A DNA stretch of 64,000 bases from Parelaphostrongylus tenuis. Lineage: Eukaryota; Nematoda; Chromadorea; Rhabditida; Metastrongylidae. The notes beneath the pieces are model-generated. The model made no database searches and had not been told where the DNA came from. It worked only from the letters and a program-made list of their open reading frames with translations. Below are positions 1 through 11,090 of this stretch, in pieces. A program made the position numbers and the translations under genes. The stretch spans positions 248,001 through 312,000 of the forward strand of contig JAHQIW010003861.1 of NCBI GenBank assembly GCA_019055375.1. The letters run 5' to 3'. How positions within the stretch are numbered: position 1 is the first letter of the stretch; the number at the start of each line of letters is the position of its first letter.

Positions 1-1361
1 ACCTCAAAATGTTCATGAGCAAAATCGAAACCTTGAGAATTGCAAACGAACGCGGATATCCGAGACGTTCAACTAGAAAAATGATTTCGGAATAACGCAA
101 AGACATGCAGTGGGTGTTTTACGTGAACGCAATCCTTTTGATTTTTTACTTGATAAAGTCTCAGCGTCGGGCATGGAAGATGCTTTTGCGCTATCCTTAG
201 GATATATCGTTTTAGCCTCTCCAAAATTCTCCATGCTTTGGGAGTCAGTTGACCTACGCCTTCCCGTTATGTGATATAGATGTTTTTTTTTGAACGCTTT
301 GGTGAAGGTGTTCGTATGGAATTTGCAAGTACCGAATTTTCCTAGGAAGACATGAGAATTATCGTGACTTCACCTTGCAGAACGCTTGTGAATCAAGCGT
401 TACTTCGAAGTGACGAGACTGATGCTCATTTATTTCACTGCTTCAATGTTGATATCACGGGTAGCTTGCTGAGCTTTTACATAGAGGTTTGTGTACAGTC
501 ATTGGTGACACATTTGACGATCAATGAGAGGGCGCATGACATTGGAGGTACAGCTTAAACTTCTTGCCGTACCAATAATATACTATGGGAGATAATATAT
601 GGACTACGTATGATAACTTTTTCAAATGAAAATAAAACTCGACTTCAAAAAAACTGGAGCAAAATCTGTCATAGACGGCTATTCTGTCTCCATAAGAAGA
701 CGAAACCCTCAATCTGCAGTCGATACGTACGAAGACCTGTGGTACGATGATGCAAGGATCGAATGCAAAAAGTGCTGGCATCTATGAATATTGTCGAAGG
801 CTGCGCGAATCGAATTTACTTGCAATCTTCAAGATAACAGAGCTAGGGAGTTCCCACGCGACTTCGAGGAGAGCGTGGGAGGAGGAGCATATTATATAGA
901 CCTCAAGAAAAAAACAAACACCAAACACCCTCGTTTACAAATTCCAAGAAAAATACGGATCATAGTCATAGCACTCAAATTGGAACTTTCACACTTCATC
1001 TAACATTGCTGGAGTGGATATCTACCTAAATATCTGTTTTGGCTGTTATTCGCCAACATATCCGCCGGAAATAAATGCCCGACGGTTGATTGAGTCTGAT
1101 ATGAATGGGAAATAAATGAGGCAAAAAAAACCAGAGTTAGACTCGGGCTGAAAGGAACGTTACTATCCCAGAGTGCATATTGTTTTCACTTGTATGTGTT
1201 GCTCAACAGATTGTCGCCTTTTCGTTGAGGCACACCAAAGATCACCAATGCACGAAAAGGGACTAGTATCAATGTCATTCCCTCTATAATCACAGTTCGT
1301 TATGTTTTATAAAGAGAAAACAATGGCAAACTCGATAGGCCTGATAATTATTTTCTCTGGA
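1..1361. other. no gene recognised
   Basis: Only short open frames (up to 86 codons) without splice partners or motifs. Nothing further seen. Confidence 0.5.
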
Positions 1362-1771
1362 ATGCATGTGGTCTGTTATGGGCATTTATACAGCAAAATA
1401 TACGTTTTGGCTTCAATAACCTCGTCAGCTGCACGGTCCCCTTCGTCTTAGCCAATCCTCTTGGGGGGAATGGCTTTTTCAGGCATAATGAAACTTGAGT
1501 ATGCTTTTAATAAAATACTTGAAACTATCGGTATGATAGTTCATAGATAAAAGCCAAGAGCAATCGAATGTACAACACCACACTTGATGGCACGTGTGAA
1601 TAGTACGTCCTCCGTCTCCTCAATGTAGGGGGGGAGGGAGGGGGGGAAGGGGATGGGATTAGGCTTCTCCAAAAGGATTAGATAAGACGAAAGCACTGTG
1701 CAACTGACGAGGCTGTCAAAGCCGAACAAGTGTATTGCACTGCATAAGTGCCCATAACAGACAACATGCAT
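1362..1771. repeat. inverted-repeat element
   Basis: The arm 1362-1466 (ATGCATGTGGTCTGTTATGG ... CTCGTCAGCTGCACGG ... TTCGTCTTAG) is repeated in reverse at 1664-1771. A direct copy of the adjoining right side (TTGAGTATG ... GGTATGATA) lies at 1495-1540 and 1803-1850. A G-rich tract fills the middle. No coding sequence was seen. Confidence 0.55.
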
Positions 1772-1889
1772 GGCTCAAAACATAATATCAGGTGCATAAG
1801 AATTTGAGTATGGTCTTGTAAGAACACTCGAAGCGAACGGTATGATATGACAAATTTATTTCAAACGTTCATAGATAGACTGATAGAAC

Positions 1890-3553
1890 CGACCAAAAAA
1901 CCAATACTAACTAGAGATGCTTACAAATGTAGAAAATTACCATGCCAGTGAATAATTAACATTGAGAATCAGATCTCATCGACTCAGCAGCCATAGAAGG
2001 GAGAAGGATGAAAAGCAAGTTACATTGATAACAATTTATAAATGCACGGTCACATACAGGAGGGAATAAGAGAATGGGTAGAATCTGCAGTAAAACCAAG
2101 TTTGATGCTATTTGAATAGCAAGTACATTCTGAACAATATAAATTCAAATGTCACAGATAATGAGTTTGAACGAAAAACAATACGGATAGCGGTACACCA
2201 ACAGGAGAGCACATTATAAAACGCTCAATGCGCAAAATGAGATGAATAAGTTAGTTACAACAAGATAACTTTTGTGACGCAAGTTTACTGATGCATTAGA
2301 CCATGTCGTGAAAAGATTTTGACATGTTACTGAGCCCTCTAACAGATGCTCAACTGATTACACGATTTTCTGCCGTTCCGGAAGATTTCAAATGGCAACG
2401 CAGCAAAAATCTCTCCAGTATACAAGCCTCTCTCGACTGCGGTGAAGAGCCAAAGTTGGAGAAACTCTCCATAACTATAACGGTAGGAACACAGCATCTT
2501 GACAAGATTTCCACACGTCAGTAAGGAAATACGCAAATCTTGGAATAGTAGCAAAACTGACGAACCAAAACATCTACTAATACTACTATATACGATGGGA
2601 CAAGGAAACAAGTGAAAAAAGATGTAGAGCTTGCTTAAAATGTAAGTTATTTTGATGTTCAAGTAGTCATAACAACTTCTCCTACTACATTTTCATGTAG
2701 AGAACGTAGCTACTAGGTCGCACGGAATAAAGAAACCATAGTTGCTACTTGAGGAGACTGTAACCTGATACTTTCTAGACGTGAGGCCCTTCGGAACTGT
2801 ACAGACTATGGTGCCCGTAGCGCCTTAGATCGTTCTCGAAGATGCGTACTAATCTCATTACATGCGCTAAATTATTGCATAGAATTCGCTCCATACAATT
2901 TGTCTTTTCTGCGAGGAAATTTCTGCCTATGTTTTCTGACCTTCTGGAAAATTGAACAGTAAGATAGTAACCACAGCAATCCACATCCCACGCTTTCAGT
3001 AAATCTTATTACTAATTAGATACTGATTTAGCGCGTAGAAAAAAAACCCCACTTCAGTAATTCGCTTCGACGATGGCAACCACTGCACCATTGCCGATTG
3101 ACCTAAATGGTAATCAACAAAGAACCTTCTAATTGACCGCTTTGATCGTAGAAGGGTTATAGCAAAACAGGAGCCCTCATAACTCAATAGGTCAGCACGC
3201 GCTCCCGGAAACGATAGAATGCGGGTTTTCGTCCAAAGTTCGAAGTTTTGCATATCATTTAACATTATTGAACAACAAAATCTGACCGAATTAGTAAAAA
3301 AAAAATGATTTTTCAAGTCCTATAGTGCAATAAGAGCTTCGTGCAGATTTAAGGATATATAGAAACTTCTACCAAATGATCCATGACCTGAACATCTCAG
3401 TGAGCAACCCTGACCACATCGTAAAAAGGCACAGCGGATAAGTCTGCCTAGTCAAAGTTATGTTGGCTTAAGACCAAATGAACTGTGTTATTACATTCTA
3501 AAGATATTACCTTGTCACAATTAACATTGCAAATGCCATCTATTCGATGATGA
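1890..3553. other. 3' flank of the atf-4-like gene
   Basis: Likely 3' UTR then intergenic DNA. I see no convincing AATAAA on the minus strand within 250 nt of the stop, and no other gene. Confidence 0.4.
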
Positions 3554-3670
3554 TCACTGCTGCTTCATCAAACTCCCAAGTAACTTCTTCCTAAGACATT
3601 CTATTTCACTCTGTAAACGAGCAGCCTCGGTTTTCAAGTATTGGTTGCGCTTCTCGAGTCGATCCTGTTC
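3554..3670 (-). CDS. atf-4: last exon of the atf-4-like gene: leucine zipper
   Basis: After the acceptor atttag, this exon reads EQDRLEKRNQYLKTE onward in phase 0 and stops at TGA 3556-3554. Leucines recur every seventh residue (four heptads), with N9 near the buried polar position common in bZIP zippers. It joins the basic region exon (ends 5946, ...KDADKE) without any insertion and gives basic-to-zipper spacing like that of ATF4. It is too short to be noticed as an open frame by itself. Confidence 0.85.
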   Translation of the reverse strand, partial: EQDRLEKRNQYLKTEAARLQSEIECLRKKLLGSLMKQQ

Positions 3671-6600
3671 CTAAATCAACAACGTTATAGAGTTCTAGAA
3701 GTATAATCCTACCAATAAAAGTCATCAAAGTGCAAACCACGATAAAATTTAATTATCTACAAGACAATACATGTCCGATGGGATGCCACGGCCGAGTGGT
3801 TGCGATGTTTGTCGTGACGTGCGTGTGATCGACCTTCCCTCTTCAGCAGTCAACAACAGCGCCCTATTGAACTCCACAGGCAGGAGGCTATCCTCAAGAT
3901 TGCAAGGAGACGTGTTCAAACAGTATTCTACGACGTTCAAGAGGAAGACGAAAAAACGAATGAATACTAGAAGTACTGGGATCCGCACGTTGAAAAAAAA
4001 AACGTTGTGAAGACGGAGAATAAAGTGTCTAAAGACATTTGTCCGATTTCTGAAGGTTATGATTCAACTATATCCGTACTCGTAAATTCTTTCGACCTAT
4101 GTTTCATTAAGTTTTTCTCTTATAATTCAGATTGCGTTCTTGCCAACAGGCTGTGGTATCTTGGAGGCTGTTCCAGTAGCCTGGGCAGAAACATGGATTT
4201 GGTTGTAGCACCACGGCTCGCCATCTGAATAGAATGGGCTACAGCAAAATGATGTCTTGATGGACAGCTATTGAAATTGCAAAGTAGACAAGCTACATTT
4301 TGGAGACTGAGATAGACGACGATATCATCATGCACTGTAGAGCGCAGACATTGCTTCATCGGATTAGCATCTCTTCCGCGTTCTGAAGCAGCATCTGCGG
4401 AAAAAATCTGATTACTAAAGCTAGCTTGAAAGGGACCTCACCGACTTCATTGATCTCCAGCCTCATTCTTAGTAACAGGAAGGGCACCCAATCTTTGCTC
4501 AGCAGCTAGCATGATATCACCGTTCATGACGGTGATTATTGTTGACTAACTGGTTTTTTACTTGAATGAGTAATAACTGAATTAACAAATGTATTGAAAT
4601 AAGAAGGAAATGAGGCAACACAACACTATGTGGTCACATATGGTGCAGTGGCTAGTGTCCTGCGACACACCAAACGGTCGATGAATCGATCCCGTGCCCA
4701 AGATTCACTAAGATCTCTATCGCTCCCGTGTTACAGCATCGGTACTAAACTTGTCTGGAAAGATAACAGCACTAACTTCACATATCGGTATGGTATCGAC
4801 GAGTCACTATAAAATCGGGATATGCATCCAATTACCTTGAACGATTTTGACGAAGTAGAATGCACAGCGCATTCCTTTGGGACTAATCAACGCTGGACTG
4901 CACGCACTCCAAGCAACTCTTATGCTAACGGGTTGCCTTCAGAAAAAAAAAATACTTCTGGTCAGTTATCGAACCAGAAACTACGCATTACCTTTCCAAG
5001 TCAACGGGTATTGAAGCACTTGCGGAAGAAGCGTGCGCTAGTAGATCAACCACGTCATATTCACAGAACACTTGGACGATGCTTTCAGAACTACAAAGGG
5101 AACACATAACAGCTAGTCAGAGTGAGCAGCTTACTATCGAAATGGATCACATATTTGAATTTTAAGAATAAACATCTACAGCAAATCACAGGTAGGTCTG
5201 TCATTTCCAATAAGAAGAGTTGATTATTGACGAAAAGAACAATCGAAGGAGATCTAAGGGGGTAAAAAACGTTTTTTCGAACGACCATTCGAATGATGGA
5301 CGAATGTGCTCGTGTCTTACATGATAACTTCTTGGATATGGAGTGTGTTCCACAAACGTCCCTATGCTGAAGGAGAACATCACGACAACAGACGACTCAG
5401 CTGTTGTAGCTCACTAGAAATCAACTGACAACGTTACAAACGTGCTCATAGGATTGACTATGCGCTAGAGCACTTCAATATAATCTCTTTAAACGACCAG
5501 TCATCGTAGTTTTTGTAAGCGGATCCCGCTACTTCTAATACTTGATTTGTTTCCTTGTATACATCGTGCCCGCATACAGTCTCGGAATAATTCGCGTTTT
5601 ATTCTGACTGCCGCTTGGAAATTCTACCTTTCTCATCATTAGTGATATATGATACTTTTCAAAATGATCCTCCGAGCAATCTCAGGGTTCGCAAGATGGG
5701 GCGCTTTGTAAGTTCATTTGATTGTAAGAGAGGTTGAAGTAGGGACTCGAACCAGTACTTTGATTCCTGATTGCACTTATTACGATCCAACCTGGCAACC
5801 GTCTCTGCGATTGAATGAATAAATTTGTTCAGAAGTTTGAAAAAGGCTAGTGTTTTCGTTTAGAAGACTTTTTCATATATCTTCGCGAGCGTACTAATAA
5901 AACAAAAAGTGGCCTAAGCAATTCATGAAAACGTGGAAGGCTCACTTCTTTATCAGCATCCTTGACACACTTTTGCTTTTGACGATATCGTTGGGCAGCA
6001 GCTCTGTTTTGCTCCCTTTTTCTTTTGTTGATTTCATCAATGCTCATATTTGCCAAAGTAACTCCGGGTAATCGCTTTGGCTTTGGCTCATCCTGAAAAG
6101 AGGGACTAACCGTTAATTTAATACTACCACAATATTTTGCTATGAAGGAGAAACTTGCCAATGTGCTGATCGATTTCCTTTTCCTATCTGGTTTTTCTTC
6201 GATCGCCTGTAGAACTACTTTGTACTCTTTGCCATCCTCACCCACGATCCTTACAGGTTGATCGATGGCAAGGGTTATGATGGGAGTCGAAGGTTTTTCA
6301 GAGGCAGAACCCGGAGAATTTGAGGTTGCCTGGAAAAAAGCATGTACGCCCAGCAAAAGTGCTTATCCTTCTGCTGTAGACCCACTTTGAATTTTGTTCA
6401 AAGAACTTTCTTCTGGCTAAAGAATTCAAAATAAAAAGGTCAAGGTTTATTGAACATAAAGGAAATTCCCTGATGTCCTAAAAATGATGTTTTTGAAAGC
6501 AACAGCCAGACTTCGAACCTAGGTGAGTGCCTAACAAACGAACACCTGGAATCCGATACATTCCAGATATCAACCATTACGTGACCTCAACGCGAGCAAT

Positions 6601-8623
6601 CGACAGTTTCTTGAAAAATTCCAAGCTCACACGAATTTGGTGACTTCTCATTCGAGTTAAAATTTCAACGTCTTCGTTCCACTCAAAGTCGACTGATCCG
6701 AGTCGAATTTAGAGCCTGTAGAATGAATCTTTCCAAATTCAGAGACTTTTATGATTACCATTTGGGCAGAAGAGCGTGCTTTTTCGGCTCCAATTTCTGC
6801 TTTGACGCTTTCGTATATGTCGTCGATGAATGAGAAGTCCGGTTTACTCTCGGAGTATGACGACTGCTGTGAAGAACACGAAGCTACAGATCCTTCAAAC
6901 AAAAGCAAATTATCAAGACGTTGCAGACGCCTACAAATCACGAGTTAAGCACACTTTCTACTATGAGCAATTATTACTCTGAAGTCGCGCTCGCATTAAT
7001 TCAACCCATTCCGGATGCTGAGGGCCGCTATGAACCCTGATTGGCAGAGATCTTCTTCACTGGACAAAACTTTCTAGTCTAGGGTTTTAGTCATTAATCG
7101 AAAGCCTATTTCTCGGTGATTCGGATACTGTGCTTAGTTTGCAAAAACAAACGCTTTTAATGCGCTGTAACAGCGAAAATAAACCTAAGTTTCACACTCA
7201 AAATGTTTTGTTACCACGATTATGGCCTGGAGATGGGATTTTATAGACTTTAATGATACTAAATCAATAGCACAAATCTCGACGATTACAAAGTTAAATC
7301 TGGTTTTTGGAATGGTCTTTATAGCGCGCCGTACGAGCGAAAATAAAGTTCCGTTTCACATTCACAGCTCTCTTCACATATAAGAGTTTTATATGGACAG
7401 GTAGTAATTGAGCGTGTAAAGAAAACTATGGACCACCAGGACATTTTTTTTTTCCAAATCAAGGGAAAAAACCTCATTAGACAATGAAAATCGCCCATTG
7501 CGTGCGACAATCGGTCAGCAGCGACCCGGAAAGTGTTATGCAACTATTTACGCATCTGTGCCCTTTTCAAATCTCAATTGAAAAGTTGAACATTGAAATA
7601 TCTGACCATCTTTTCCATAAGGCGATATCAGCTCCAAAATCATCAATGTTGTGAGGGCATATTAGATGTGAGTAGTCGAAAGGGAGATCAGGACTGAAAA
7701 CACAGCTGTAAGTAAATATTTGATCTCTGAAGGAATGACAAAAATAATCAACTTACGTGCCAGATTTACCGTTGAAGTTTGCGACATGATCGGGAGATTG
7801 TAGAGGTGGTGTCGTATCGCTATCAAATTGACGATGAGATGAAAGGGGTACAACGTTCGATGTGGTGGATTGATGAAGAGTGACATAGTCGTTGTTTTGT
7901 TGAGGTGGATGGGGGCTGCTGAGTTGATGTTCGACTGGCGCTGATTTAGATGGTGAAATGAATATACTGAAAAAAAACTACTTTGATCGAAACTCCCTGA
8001 GGAAGTCATTAGACCTACCTGTTGCCCAGCACTGATGTGGGCGATATAATTCGAGGAGGACGATCTTGCGGCAAAATTACAGGATCCTGGTCCACAACCA
8101 AAACACGACGAGGATGGTCCGGACTGGAAAGAAAGGCCGTCGATTCAAATAAGTCGAAAGAATCGAAACAGATCAAGGTCGAATCGAGCTAACCGAGGTA
8201 AAACTTGGCATGAAGTCGACGAGGGAGCCGAAATCGTCGGTAGTCGAGGCGGCTGTGGTTGGGGCCCATTTAAAAACACACTTTTGTTCTTTATGGAGCG
8301 TGGTGCGGGGGCGAACCCGATATTGTCCACAACGATCGCGCTCAGTCCATTCCTAAATTCTTGGCTATTGTTTCTTACAAAAAATAAACCAAAGATCGAT
8401 ATTTTGAGGCCGAAAACCGATAGTCCCCAGACTAGTTCCCAAATATGGAAAAAGAAAAGGTTCCACTTATCAACAATTACTATTGAAACAAACTCACAAC
8501 GTGGTTGTCCGAAGACGGTTCGGCAGCAAACCAAACACCACACGAGGTAAGAGCGGGGTATGCCGTCAAATAAGGGCTCGACAGCTCCGCGGGTTCCGAC
8601 TCAAAGAAAAGTTCCTGGTTCAT
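3554..8623 (-). CDS. atf-4: ATF4-like bZIP transcription factor, multi-exon gene
   Basis: This gene encodes a basic leucine-zipper factor of the ATF4 class, which in animals switches on amino-acid and stress-response genes in the nucleus as a DNA-bound dimer. Exons read on the minus strand: 8019-8123, 7757-7966, 6759-6930, 6159-6329, 5946-6092 and 3554-3670. All join in consistent phase with AG acceptors and GT donors, except one GC donor at 6158. An earlier exon ends at 8194, and a likely first exon starts with ATG at 8623. The basic region reads NRAAAQRYRQKQK and fits the bZIP signature N-x2-A-A-x2-Y-R. The zipper exon has Leu at heptad spacing (L5, L12, L19, L26) and ends ...LMKQQ-stop. 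The central part is Ser/Pro/Gln-rich, as expected of an activation region. The join between the first exon and the 8194 exon is unresolved. The symbol is by family resemblance, not a database hit. Confidence 0.85.
3778..4006 (+). mobile_element. SINE-like family 1 (tRNA-derived)
   Basis: It starts CACGGCCGAGTGGTTGCGATG (tRNA A-box-like), then a body with CTCAAGATTGCAAGGAGACG, and ends with AATACTAGAAGTACTGGGATCC and an A-run. It lies in the long atf-4 intron. Confidence 0.6.
4636..4915 (+). mobile_element. SINE-like family 2
   Basis: The head is GTGCAGTGGCTAGTGTCCTGC (A-box-like), the B-box place has GATGAATCGATCCC, and the body ends ATGCACAGCGCATTCCTTTGGG ACTAATCAACGC. It lies in the long atf-4 intron. 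Confidence 0.6.
5946..6092 (-). CDS. atf-4: exon of the atf-4-like gene: bZIP basic region
   Basis: The exon opens after ctcttttcag with DEPKPKRLPGVTLANMSIDE, followed by NKRKREQNRAAAQRYRQKQK. It carries the DNA-contacting Asn, Ala-Ala and Tyr-Arg positions of the ATF4 group. The donor at 5945 is GTGAGC, in phase 0. Reading on past the donor gives a frame that stops shortly after and has no zipper, so the splice to 3670 is required. Confidence 0.85.
6093..6158 (-). other. 66-nt GC-AG intron in the atf-4-like gene
   Basis: The donor is GCAAGT after ATTG and the acceptor is ctcttttcag. The 66 nt are a multiple of three with no in-frame stop, so retention would add 22 residues. Removal gives ...KSIST-L-DEPKPKR in frame. 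GC donors followed by AAGT are a known minor class in nematodes. Retention cannot be excluded from sequence alone. Confidence 0.6.
6159..6930 (-). CDS. atf-4: central exons of the atf-4-like gene (6159-6329 and 6759-6930)
   Basis: Exon 6759-6930 begins with the third base of a codon split with the exon ending at 7757 (AC plus G, Thr). It encodes an acidic, Ser/Gln-rich stretch with QRLDNLLLF and DFSFIDDIYESVKAEIG, which could be an activation motif. Its donor is GTAATC after ATG. Exon 6159-6329 begins after cttttttccag and encodes ATSNSPGS followed by an Ile/Val-rich stretch containing VGEDGKEYKVVLQAIEE. Phases agree on both sides. The intron between them is 6330-6758. Confidence 0.8.
7757..8123 (-). 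CDS. atf-4: upstream exons of the atf-4-like gene (7757-7966 and 8019-8123)
   Basis: Exon 8019-8123 starts after ttctttccag and encodes PDHPRRVLVVDQDPVILP and a proline-rich run, ending in phase 2 at a GTAGGT donor. A 52-nt intron (7967-8018) with a ttttttttcag acceptor follows. Exon 7757-7966 encodes a Ser/Pro/Gln/His-rich segment (SPSKSAPVEHQL ... PPLQSPDHV) and ends in phase 2 at GTAAGT. The phase match across three consecutive junctions is the main support. Confidence 0.8.
8194..8623 (-). CDS. atf-4: 5' exons of the atf-4-like gene (tentative)
   Basis: A coding stretch ending at 8194 reads ...LSAIVVDNIGFAPAPRS ... PPRLPTISAPSSTS and splices (GTTAGC donor) in correct phase to 8123. Its acceptor is either 8364 (caatag) or 8352 (aatttag). 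Upstream, ATG at 8623 lies one base after a ttttccag acceptor, and the frame MNQELFFESEPAELSS runs to a GTGAGT donor at 8497 or a weak GTGTGG donor at 8543. Only the weak donor keeps phase with the next exon. The junction is therefore uncertain. Confidence 0.5.
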
Positions 8624-8624
8624 T

Positions 8625-8690
8625 CTGGAAAATACGAGGTAGTGAAGACTTCGGATCGGTTCACTGAAGATTAGTCCATAACATCGCATA
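8625..8690 (-). promoter_or_regulatory. leader of the atf-4-like gene: splice acceptor and short upstream ORFs
   Basis: A polypyrimidine-type acceptor ending in ag at 8626-8625 sits directly before the ATG and would suit spliced-leader addition or a 5' UTR exon. If transcripts start further up, the leader holds two tiny overlapping upstream ORFs: ATG 8684 to TGA 8661 (7 codons) and ATG 8679 to TAA 8671 (2 codons). ATF4 genes in animals are typically controlled by such upstream ORFs. Confidence 0.35.
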
Positions 8691-8809
8691 AAATCCTATT
8701 TCTCCACAGAAGCACTCAAAAGTTCAACATTATCCTCACTTGATACGAATTTCCTGATCTCACGGCGACGACTGCTTTCGTAGAAAACAACGACGGCGGA
8801 TCTTAGGAC

Positions 8810-8875
8810 GAGAACGAAGTGCTTATAGCGAGAAAGAGCGAGAGGAAGAGAGAGCGAGCGAGAAGTCTGAAGCTG
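8810..8875. promoter_or_regulatory. GA-rich tract upstream of the atf-4-like gene
   Basis: About 60 nt of repeated GAGCGAGA/GAGAGC units (pyrimidine-rich on the coding strand) lie roughly 200 nt upstream of the putative start. Such GAGA-type tracts are frequent near nematode promoters. A promoter role is inference. Confidence 0.3.
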
Positions 8876-8889
8876 AAAAAGCACAATAG

Positions 8890-9436
8890 TAAATTAATGA
8901 TAGAACGCCGCTGGTATACGTATAAAAGCCATCGTAATAGAGGAATACAAGTGAAAATACAAGGGCACTGAAACGGAGTTGTCTATAAACAACTCTTCGC
9001 ACTCCAAGGACATTTTAAACCACGGGCATTCCATAGATAACAAAGATTGCCACAAAAATCCTACAATACTCAATGGTCACGAGATTTTTCCTCAATAAAT
9101 AAGGCCCCGTTTCCGTGATAAGAAGGCTGCTTTCAATGAAAGGCCTCTCTCGAAGATGATAGGCCTATGACCTTAGAGTCAGGTGATCGGAGAGGCTGCA
9201 AACAGAACCAAACAGCGACGAGAGACTGCTGCGAAGCAGAGGAACACAGCGATCCACCGCAGCAGTCTTATCAATCAACGAAATCCCATGTCGCGCTAGT
9301 TTCCAGTCATATCACTCTATCAGACTGAACAAGAGCAACTATACTAGCAAGAGATTCTCCAGGGATTCGGCGACTAGAATGATGATCGTAGAGAAAAAAA
9401 ATGACAGTCTAAAAGTGCATAATACCCAAAGAAACC
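8890..9436. other. upstream flank of the atf-4-like gene
   Basis: The stretch 9180-9270 has GC-rich phrases (GAGAGACTGCTGCGAAGCAG, CACCGCAGCAGTC) that form a small inverted repeat. No gene recognised. Confidence 0.4.
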
Positions 9437-9735
9437 AGGTAATACAGGATGAAGCTCTTGGCGTTGATCATCCTTGAGGGATGCCCCATGCATTCATCTC
9501 CAATTTTTACCTTCGTTTGAGGTGACTGAATGCATATCTGGTATTTACAACGACTCCTAGTGGCCTCCCGCTGCATCGACTCAGTGCTGCTTATCCTCTA
9601 GACAAGCCTGCGAGCAGTCCGGTACCAATTTGCCGACTCCGGTGAGATGGATCGGCTTGGTGAATTATGAGCGCGAAATCGAACAATCGATCTCGTATGC
9701 GACGTAGAGCACCTCTAGCCACTGCGCCTGAGCCC
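9437..9735 (-). mobile_element. SINE-like family 2
   Basis: The minus strand has GCGCAGTGGCTAGAGGTGC, then a GATTGTTCGATTTCG B-box region, AATTGGTACCGGAC, and the tail TCAACGCCAAGAGCTTCATCC. Confidence 0.65.
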
Positions 9736-9794
9736 AAACCAATAATGTCGCAGAAATTTCACGACTAAACTCCCGCCGTTAATAAATTCCTGAA

Positions 9795-10005
9795 GGGTGC
9801 GCCAAGTATTCGGCTTTGTCAAGCATCGTCTAAGGTGACTGAGTCCATTTCTGGCCTTCATGATGACTCGTGATAGCCTATAAATCTACCAAATCAGTGA
9901 TGCTCTCCTCCCAGAGAAGTTTGGTGTCAATTCACCCATCCCAGGATGGAAGGCTGATGAACCTTGGGTGCGAAATCGAACCTTCGACTTCTAGATTACC
10001 AAGTT
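9795..10005 (-). mobile_element. SINE-like family 2, diverged
   Basis: The minus strand has GAAGGTTCGATTTCGCACCC and AATTGACACCAAACTTCTCTGGG ending near a CAGTCACCTTAGACGATG tail. It is a tandem neighbour of the 9.4-9.7 kb copy in the same orientation. Confidence 0.45.
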
Positions 10006-10139
10006 TCTCGAATCGATGCATAAAACCATTGTTGAAGCCCCGATGGTACAATGGATTACACCGCAGCTTCCGAAAAGGGTAATCAACGAGTTTGAAGACA
10101 CCAGAGATTCCGAGCAGAGCTTAGGACTGTCACGTTAGA

Positions 10140-10275
10140 GGAACTGGAAAAAAAGTTAGGAATTACGCAATGACGTTGAGTAGTGTGCAAAACTTTGACG
10201 TCAGGCGGGAGTCGAACCCGCATTTCATCCTTACCTGACGCGCGTGATTAACCAATTGCACAACTGACGCCCGTT
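10140..10275 (-). mobile_element. SINE-like family 3 with tRNA-like head
   Basis: The minus-strand head is cloverleaf-like: GCGTCAG/CTGACG acceptor, T-arm GCGGG-TTCGACT-CCCGC, then the family tail AAAGTTTTGCACACTACTC. No clear anticodon arm was found, so it is not called a tRNA gene. Confidence 0.55.
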
Positions 10276-11035
10276 TTGCTACCACTCTTTTTTTCTAAGT
10301 TTAGATTCAAGGTTTTCAGAAGCACTTGTCACTACTTCTCATAGGATAGTGTCAATTTTGAAAAATGACCGACTTTCATTTCGAATTTCACGAGAGAATT
10401 GTAAACTTCATGAACAGAACAAAGTGAGTTTGAGTAGATGAAATCAGAACAAAAAGTGAGTTTGAGCTGAGATATCTAGCGAGAAGAGAGAGAAGGCGAT
10501 AGCCGAGTACCTAGAGGTGCACGCCACTAAGAATCACAGTCTGAGTTCGATTCCCTCCCCATCGCTCTCCAGAATACCTTAACGAATGCCTCAGCCTTTT
10601 CTAGTTCTAAAAGAAAATATGCGAAACCATTAGAATCCTAGAACCGGCTATCGATTAAACTCAGCACTGAGCAGATGATTCCTTAGTTATTGATCAGCGG
10701 ACACAAGGCTGTTAAAAATAGAAGCTAATTGATATGGGACAGTGCGACAGAACGACGGCAATGGCGCGAACGATTAGTGACGTAGGATACCAGGAAGCAC
10801 GGTGATGATTCGACCAGCTCCCCTAACATTCTATCCCCATCAATCAAGGAACCCCTTACAGAACATTCGACCTCGGGTTTCTCTCAAAGTGCAAGATTCG
10901 CCCGACCACCCTTCATTCCGTGTCATTTACAAAGAAGACAAAATCCTAAACTAGCAATCAAAATAACAAGCAAAATATAATTCAAAAGTTCGACTTTCTA
11001 TAAAATTAGACATAATTAATTGTTACATGAAAATC
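10275..11035. other. gene-free stretch with a tRNA-like fragment
   Basis: At 10492-10560 GGCGATAGCCGAGTACCTAGAGGTG and GAGTTCGATTCCC resemble A and B boxes of a tRNA-derived repeat not matching families 1-3. Nothing else is seen. Confidence 0.35.
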
Positions 11036-11090
11036 GAGAAAACTTATCTTGATTAGCTGACGCGAGGTTGGTAAACTAGTAGTAGAAGTT

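Larger units (their letters stand above)
3671..5945 (-). other. 2.3 kb intron splitting the bZIP domain
   Basis: The intron runs from GTGAGC at 5945 to atttag at 3671 and holds one SINE-like copy of family 1 (3778-4006) and one of family 2 (4636-4915). All other introns in the rebuilt part are 52-790 nt. Open frames inside it are repeat-derived. Confidence 0.7.

Noticed and set aside
8284..8550. Plus-strand frame of 88 codons
   Set aside because: It is the shadow of the 5' exons of the atf-4-like gene on the minus strand.
10192..10270. Possible tRNA gene on the minus strand
   Set aside because: The acceptor and T arms are good, but no normal anticodon arm is seen and the SINE family 3 tail follows.
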